From Gammaproteobacteria bacterium (GTDB taxonomy: Bacteria; Pseudomonadota; Gammaproteobacteria; Thiohalomonadales; Thiohalomonadaceae): 8,731 nt of DNA. The stretch covers positions 1 to 8,731 of the forward strand of contig JAPHSO010000230.1 in NCBI GenBank assembly GCA_026193675.1. Reading direction: 5' to 3'. A program made the position numbers and the translations under genes. Of the stretch, positions 6,289 through 8,731 are shown in pieces. The notes under the pieces were generated by a model. The model was not told where the DNA came from, did no database searches, and saw only the letters and a list, made by a program, of their open reading frames with translations. The stretch's first letter is position 1. Each line of letters starts with the position of its first letter.

Positions 6289-7986
6289 CTATATTAATTT
6301 AAGTGTGCGAAGCCTGTTGATGGTGGCTGCCAATTCAAACAGTCGCGGCATTGCCAGAGTGCCAGAGATGAATGGGGGAAGGGTATCGAGCCCCCTGTTT
6401 TCAACATCCTGTAGAAGCGCACTGAGCGCCTCAATAATATCGACAGGCTGTTCAGAATCGTTGGATAATCTCTTATATAGATGGCTGATGAGATAACCGA
6501 TGGCGGTGAGTTGACCATTATCGGCGAGCTGTTCAATCGCGCTTAGATCGATCTCATTTGGACCATAACGGAGCAGTCGCCTGTCGATCGCCTGCACCCG
6601 TTCACGCTTGTTGCGGTAGCGGGGATTGATCGATTGGGCGAGGAGATGACGTGGATTGTTGACCTGCAGAGAGGGAAACTGAGCATCCTTTGGGATGACA
6701 TCATGAGCAAGCTGATGGGCATCAATGGTGACATCCCCAGCAATGTAGTTGTTCATCATGATCACTCTGTCCGCGACACCAAAGTAGTCCCCGGAACCAC
6801 CCATAACCATAATTACCGAGGTTGCACACTGCTGGTGAAGATCATGAATACGGTGGAGTAGTGGGGTGATCGGTTCGCACTCCTTTGAGACCAGCGCCTG
6901 CATCCGTTCGTCACGAATCATAAAGTTGGTGGCTGAGGTATCTTCATCAATCAGCAGGGTCTTTGAACCGGCTGCCAGCGCCTCCATAATATTGGCCGCC
7001 TGAGAGGTGCTACCACTGGCATCCTGAGTTGAAAATTGGTGGGTATCTCTCTGCTGCGGCAGGTTGTTGATAAAGGGAGAGATATCGATGCCGGTTATGG
7101 CTCGACGATCCTCTGCACGTATCTTCACAGCAGTGGGATCACTCACCACCTGCTCACGACCATCACCCGGAAGATGGTCATAAACACCGCGTTCAATGGC
7201 ATGCAGCAGGGTCGACTTACCATGAAAACCACCACCGACAATCAGCGTCACCCCGTGGGGTATTCCCAGGCCACGCACAGAACCAAGGTGCGGTGTCTGT
7301 AGCTCAATGGCGAGTGATGGGGGAGTTTGAAAGGGGACTGCATCGGGCAATGGCCGCTCATCAATACCACTCAGTCTTGGCAGAATGGCACCATCAGCGA
7401 TAAAGGCTGATAGTCCGTGAGCAAACAGTTGGCTACGAAGTGCCTGCTGATCTTCAACCGAATTGATATGTTTTTCTACCTGAGTCAGCCCTTGCTGAAG
7501 TGGTGCAAGGGCTGTGGTAACCACCAAAGGTATCTCATCAAACAGCATGACGAGCGCCTGTTGCGCATTGACCGAACGGCCATCCGCCGGGAGTGAAATT
7601 TGAATTCGCACTTCGATATTGCCATCACAAACCAGCACCGCATTTCGCTCTAGAACCTCCTGACCATAACTGGCGATGGTGACTTCACCACTGCGTCCTG
7701 AGCCACGTTTTCCTTTAACCTTACTGTGAATAGCCCGAGCAAAGCTACGACCAATGAAATCTTCCAGGGCTACTGTTCGGCAACGGTTACTGAACAGTGA
7801 ATCTGGAATCTTAACGGTATCTGAATTGATGAATAGTCGACAGCGGGAGGGATCGGCGAAGGGATCCCCCTGTACATGATCGATACGTAGCAGGTAGTCG
7901 GGAAACTGAAAATCCCCCTCAAGCGTTTTATAGGCCTTATAACCACGCTGGTCGATCATCTCAAGTTGTTGTCGTAACTGTTCCAT
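6289..7986 (-). CDS. ABC-class ATPase, COG3044/PF09818 type (MRB1590-like)
   Basis: A 565-residue soluble ATPase of the family annotated as predicted ATPase of the ABC class. It has no membrane segments, so it is not a transporter subunit. The N-terminal region (1-230) begins RGYKAYKTLEGDF (14-26) and carries a basic, glycine-rich loop KVKGKRGSGRSGE (89-101). The ATPase core has Walker A GGGFHGKS (251-258), an ABC signature-like SGSTSQ (324-329), and Walker B TLLIDEDTSATNF (343-355) with Asp347 and Glu348. The C-terminal part (430-565) has basic PRYRNKRERVQAIDRR (455-470) followed by helices. The known structural relative is the trypanosome mitochondrial RNA-editing factor MRB1590, whose pore binds RNA, so an RNA role is plausible but unproven in bacteria. 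The start lies 31 bp after the preceding gene's stop on the same strand, suggesting an operon. Confidence 0.9.
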   Translation of the reverse strand: MEQLRQQLEMIDQRGYKAYKTLEGDFQFPDYLLRIDHVQGDPFADPSRCRLFINSDTVKIPDSLFSNRCRTVALEDFIGRSFARAIHSKVKGKRGSGRSGEVTIASYGQEVLERNAVLVCDGNIEVRIQISLPADGRSVNAQQALVMLFDEIPLVVTTALAPLQQGLTQVEKHINSVEDQQALRSQLFAHGLSAFIADGAILPRLSGIDERPLPDAVPFQTPPSLAIELQTPHLGSVRGLGIPHGVTLIVGGGFHGKSTLLHAIERGVYDHLPGDGREQVVSDPTAVKIRAEDRRAITGIDISPFINNLPQQRDTHQFSTQDASGSTSQAANIMEALAAGSKTLLIDEDTSATNFMIRDERMQALVSKECEPITPLLHRIHDLHQQCATSVIMVMGGSGDYFGVADRVIMMNNYIAGDVTIDAHQLAHDVIPKDAQFPSLQVNNPRHLLAQSINPRYRNKRERVQAIDRRLLRYGPNEIDLSAIEQLADNGQLTAIGYLISHLYKRLSNDSEQPVDIIEALSALLQDVENRGLDTLPPFISGTLAMPRLFELAATINRLRTLKLI

Positions 7987-8017
7987 AAAATCGTTACCAG
8001 AAAATGAGTAGCTCTAT

Positions 8018-8731
8018 CTATATATGGTAGTCAAAGTTTTCGAGGTTTGCCTGAAGTTTGCTTAAAGTAAGTTCAACTGTGCCTGCCGATGTTGTGTCGA
8101 TCACGATGGCGGTTTTCAGTTCATCAGCATCAAGCGGTTGATAGTTGTCCTGTTGATTTAGCAAAACATCTACATCGGCCTCGGATGCATCATCTCCCGC
8201 AATGGCTCTCTGAGTGACACGCTGCTTGAGGGTCTCAAAAGGGGCTTCAAAAACCAGAATTGTAAATGGGACATCAAGCTCCTGGGCCAGATCACGAAAA
8301 TGATCGCGCTCGCTCCGTTTGAGGAAGGTGGCATCAACAATAACTGGATAGCCCCCCTTGATAATTGCAGTGGAGAGTTCGATAAGTCGTTGGTAGGTGC
8401 GCCGGCTCGCTTCATGGGTGTAGATATTCAGGTCACCACTCTTGGCCTCGGCGGTAAGTTCAAAGAGGCGTTTGCGCTCAATGTCAGAGCGTACTCGAAT
8501 CGCTCCGAGCTGCTGCATCAACGGCGTTGTGAGGGTGCTCTTACCCGAACCGGAGAGCCCATGGGTGATGATGATTTGCGCTGCGGCATGTGAGGTGGGT
8601 GGCTCACTATAACGCTCAGCCACCATGAGATAATTTTCAAATTCATGATAAATTTCATCTCTCTCGGAAATTTCCATACCATCCTGGTCGAGGCGTAGCA
8701 GTGCAACCTTGGCGCGCACCATGGCGCGGTA
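8018..8731 (-). CDS. P-loop kinase domain of phosphotransferase/kinase fusion (5' end missing)
   Basis: The reading frame stays open to the right edge of the window (codons for Tyr-Arg-Ala precede the Met at 8722), so the gene's 5' part is outside. About 237 C-terminal residues are visible. Counting from Met at 8722: a linker YRAMVRAKVALLRL leads into a helix, then Walker A GLSGSGKS (55-62), IRVRSDIERKR (75-85), and the strand VIVDATFLKRSERD (127-140) typical of COG0645 predicted kinases. Such domains are usually joined to an N-terminal aminoglycoside-phosphotransferase-like domain (COG2187) in proteins of about 500-530 residues. The VRAKVA linker is what I expect just after that domain. Substrate is unknown, and the APH-like name does not imply antibiotic resistance. 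It is likely the first of a pair with the downstream ABC-class ATPase. Confidence 0.87.
   Translation of the reverse strand, partial: YRAMVRAKVALLRLDQDGMEISERDEIYHEFENYLMVAERYSEPPTSHAAAQIIITHGLSGSGKSTLTTPLMQQLGAIRVRSDIERKRLFELTAEAKSGDLNIYTHEASRRTYQRLIELSTAIIKGGYPVIVDATFLKRSERDHFRDLAQELDVPFTILVFEAPFETLKQRVTQRAIAGDDASEADVDVLLNQQDNYQPLDADELKTAIVIDTTSAGTVELTLSKLQANLENFDYHI

Noticed and set aside
8018..8731. Antibiotic-resistance phosphotransferase
   Set aside because: Only the P-loop kinase half is visible. The family's APH-like half is a fold relationship and not evidence of drug modification.

Overview
The window looks like ordinary chromosomal DNA from a gammaproteobacterium. This rests on GreB, a RluA-type pseudouridine synthase with an S4-like N-terminus, and the Gammaproteobacteria-style P-loop ATPase genes. 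I cannot name the genus, and the base composition (near half G+C by eye) does not help. There is no phage, plasmid, CRISPR, tRNA or rRNA signal. All genes are intact except a short gene remnant near the left edge and the last gene, which runs off the right edge.

Layout from left to right. Bases 1-589 hold an imperfect tandem duplication. Each unit starts with a 95-bp element bounded by perfect 13-bp inverted repeats and continues into the 3' end of a pseudouridine synthase gene. The right unit (315-589) belongs to the complete minus-strand synthase gene (412-1278). The left unit (18-291) carries only a decayed fragment. Divergent from the synthase is a small cupin protein (1328-1702). It is followed by greB (1788-2303), which has its own perfect extended -10 promoter and a 16-bp perfect palindrome over its start codon, and then by a SpoIIAA/STAS-like small protein (2319-2714).

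Convergent to these is a 1150-residue single-chain pyruvate carboxylase on the minus strand (2737-6189). Upstream of it on the same strand lie a COG3044/PF09818-type ABC-class ATPase (6289-7986) and, 31 bp before that, the C-terminal P-loop kinase domain of a phosphotransferase/kinase fusion protein (8018 to the right edge). The last two look like an operon of uncharacterised NTPases.

Pyruvate carboxylase supplies oxaloacetate from pyruvate. GreB rescues backtracked RNA polymerase and the synthase modifies an RNA. No shared pathway links these genes. The points most worth following are the mosaic duplication with its palindromic element, the palindrome over the greB start, and the ABC-ATPase/kinase pair.
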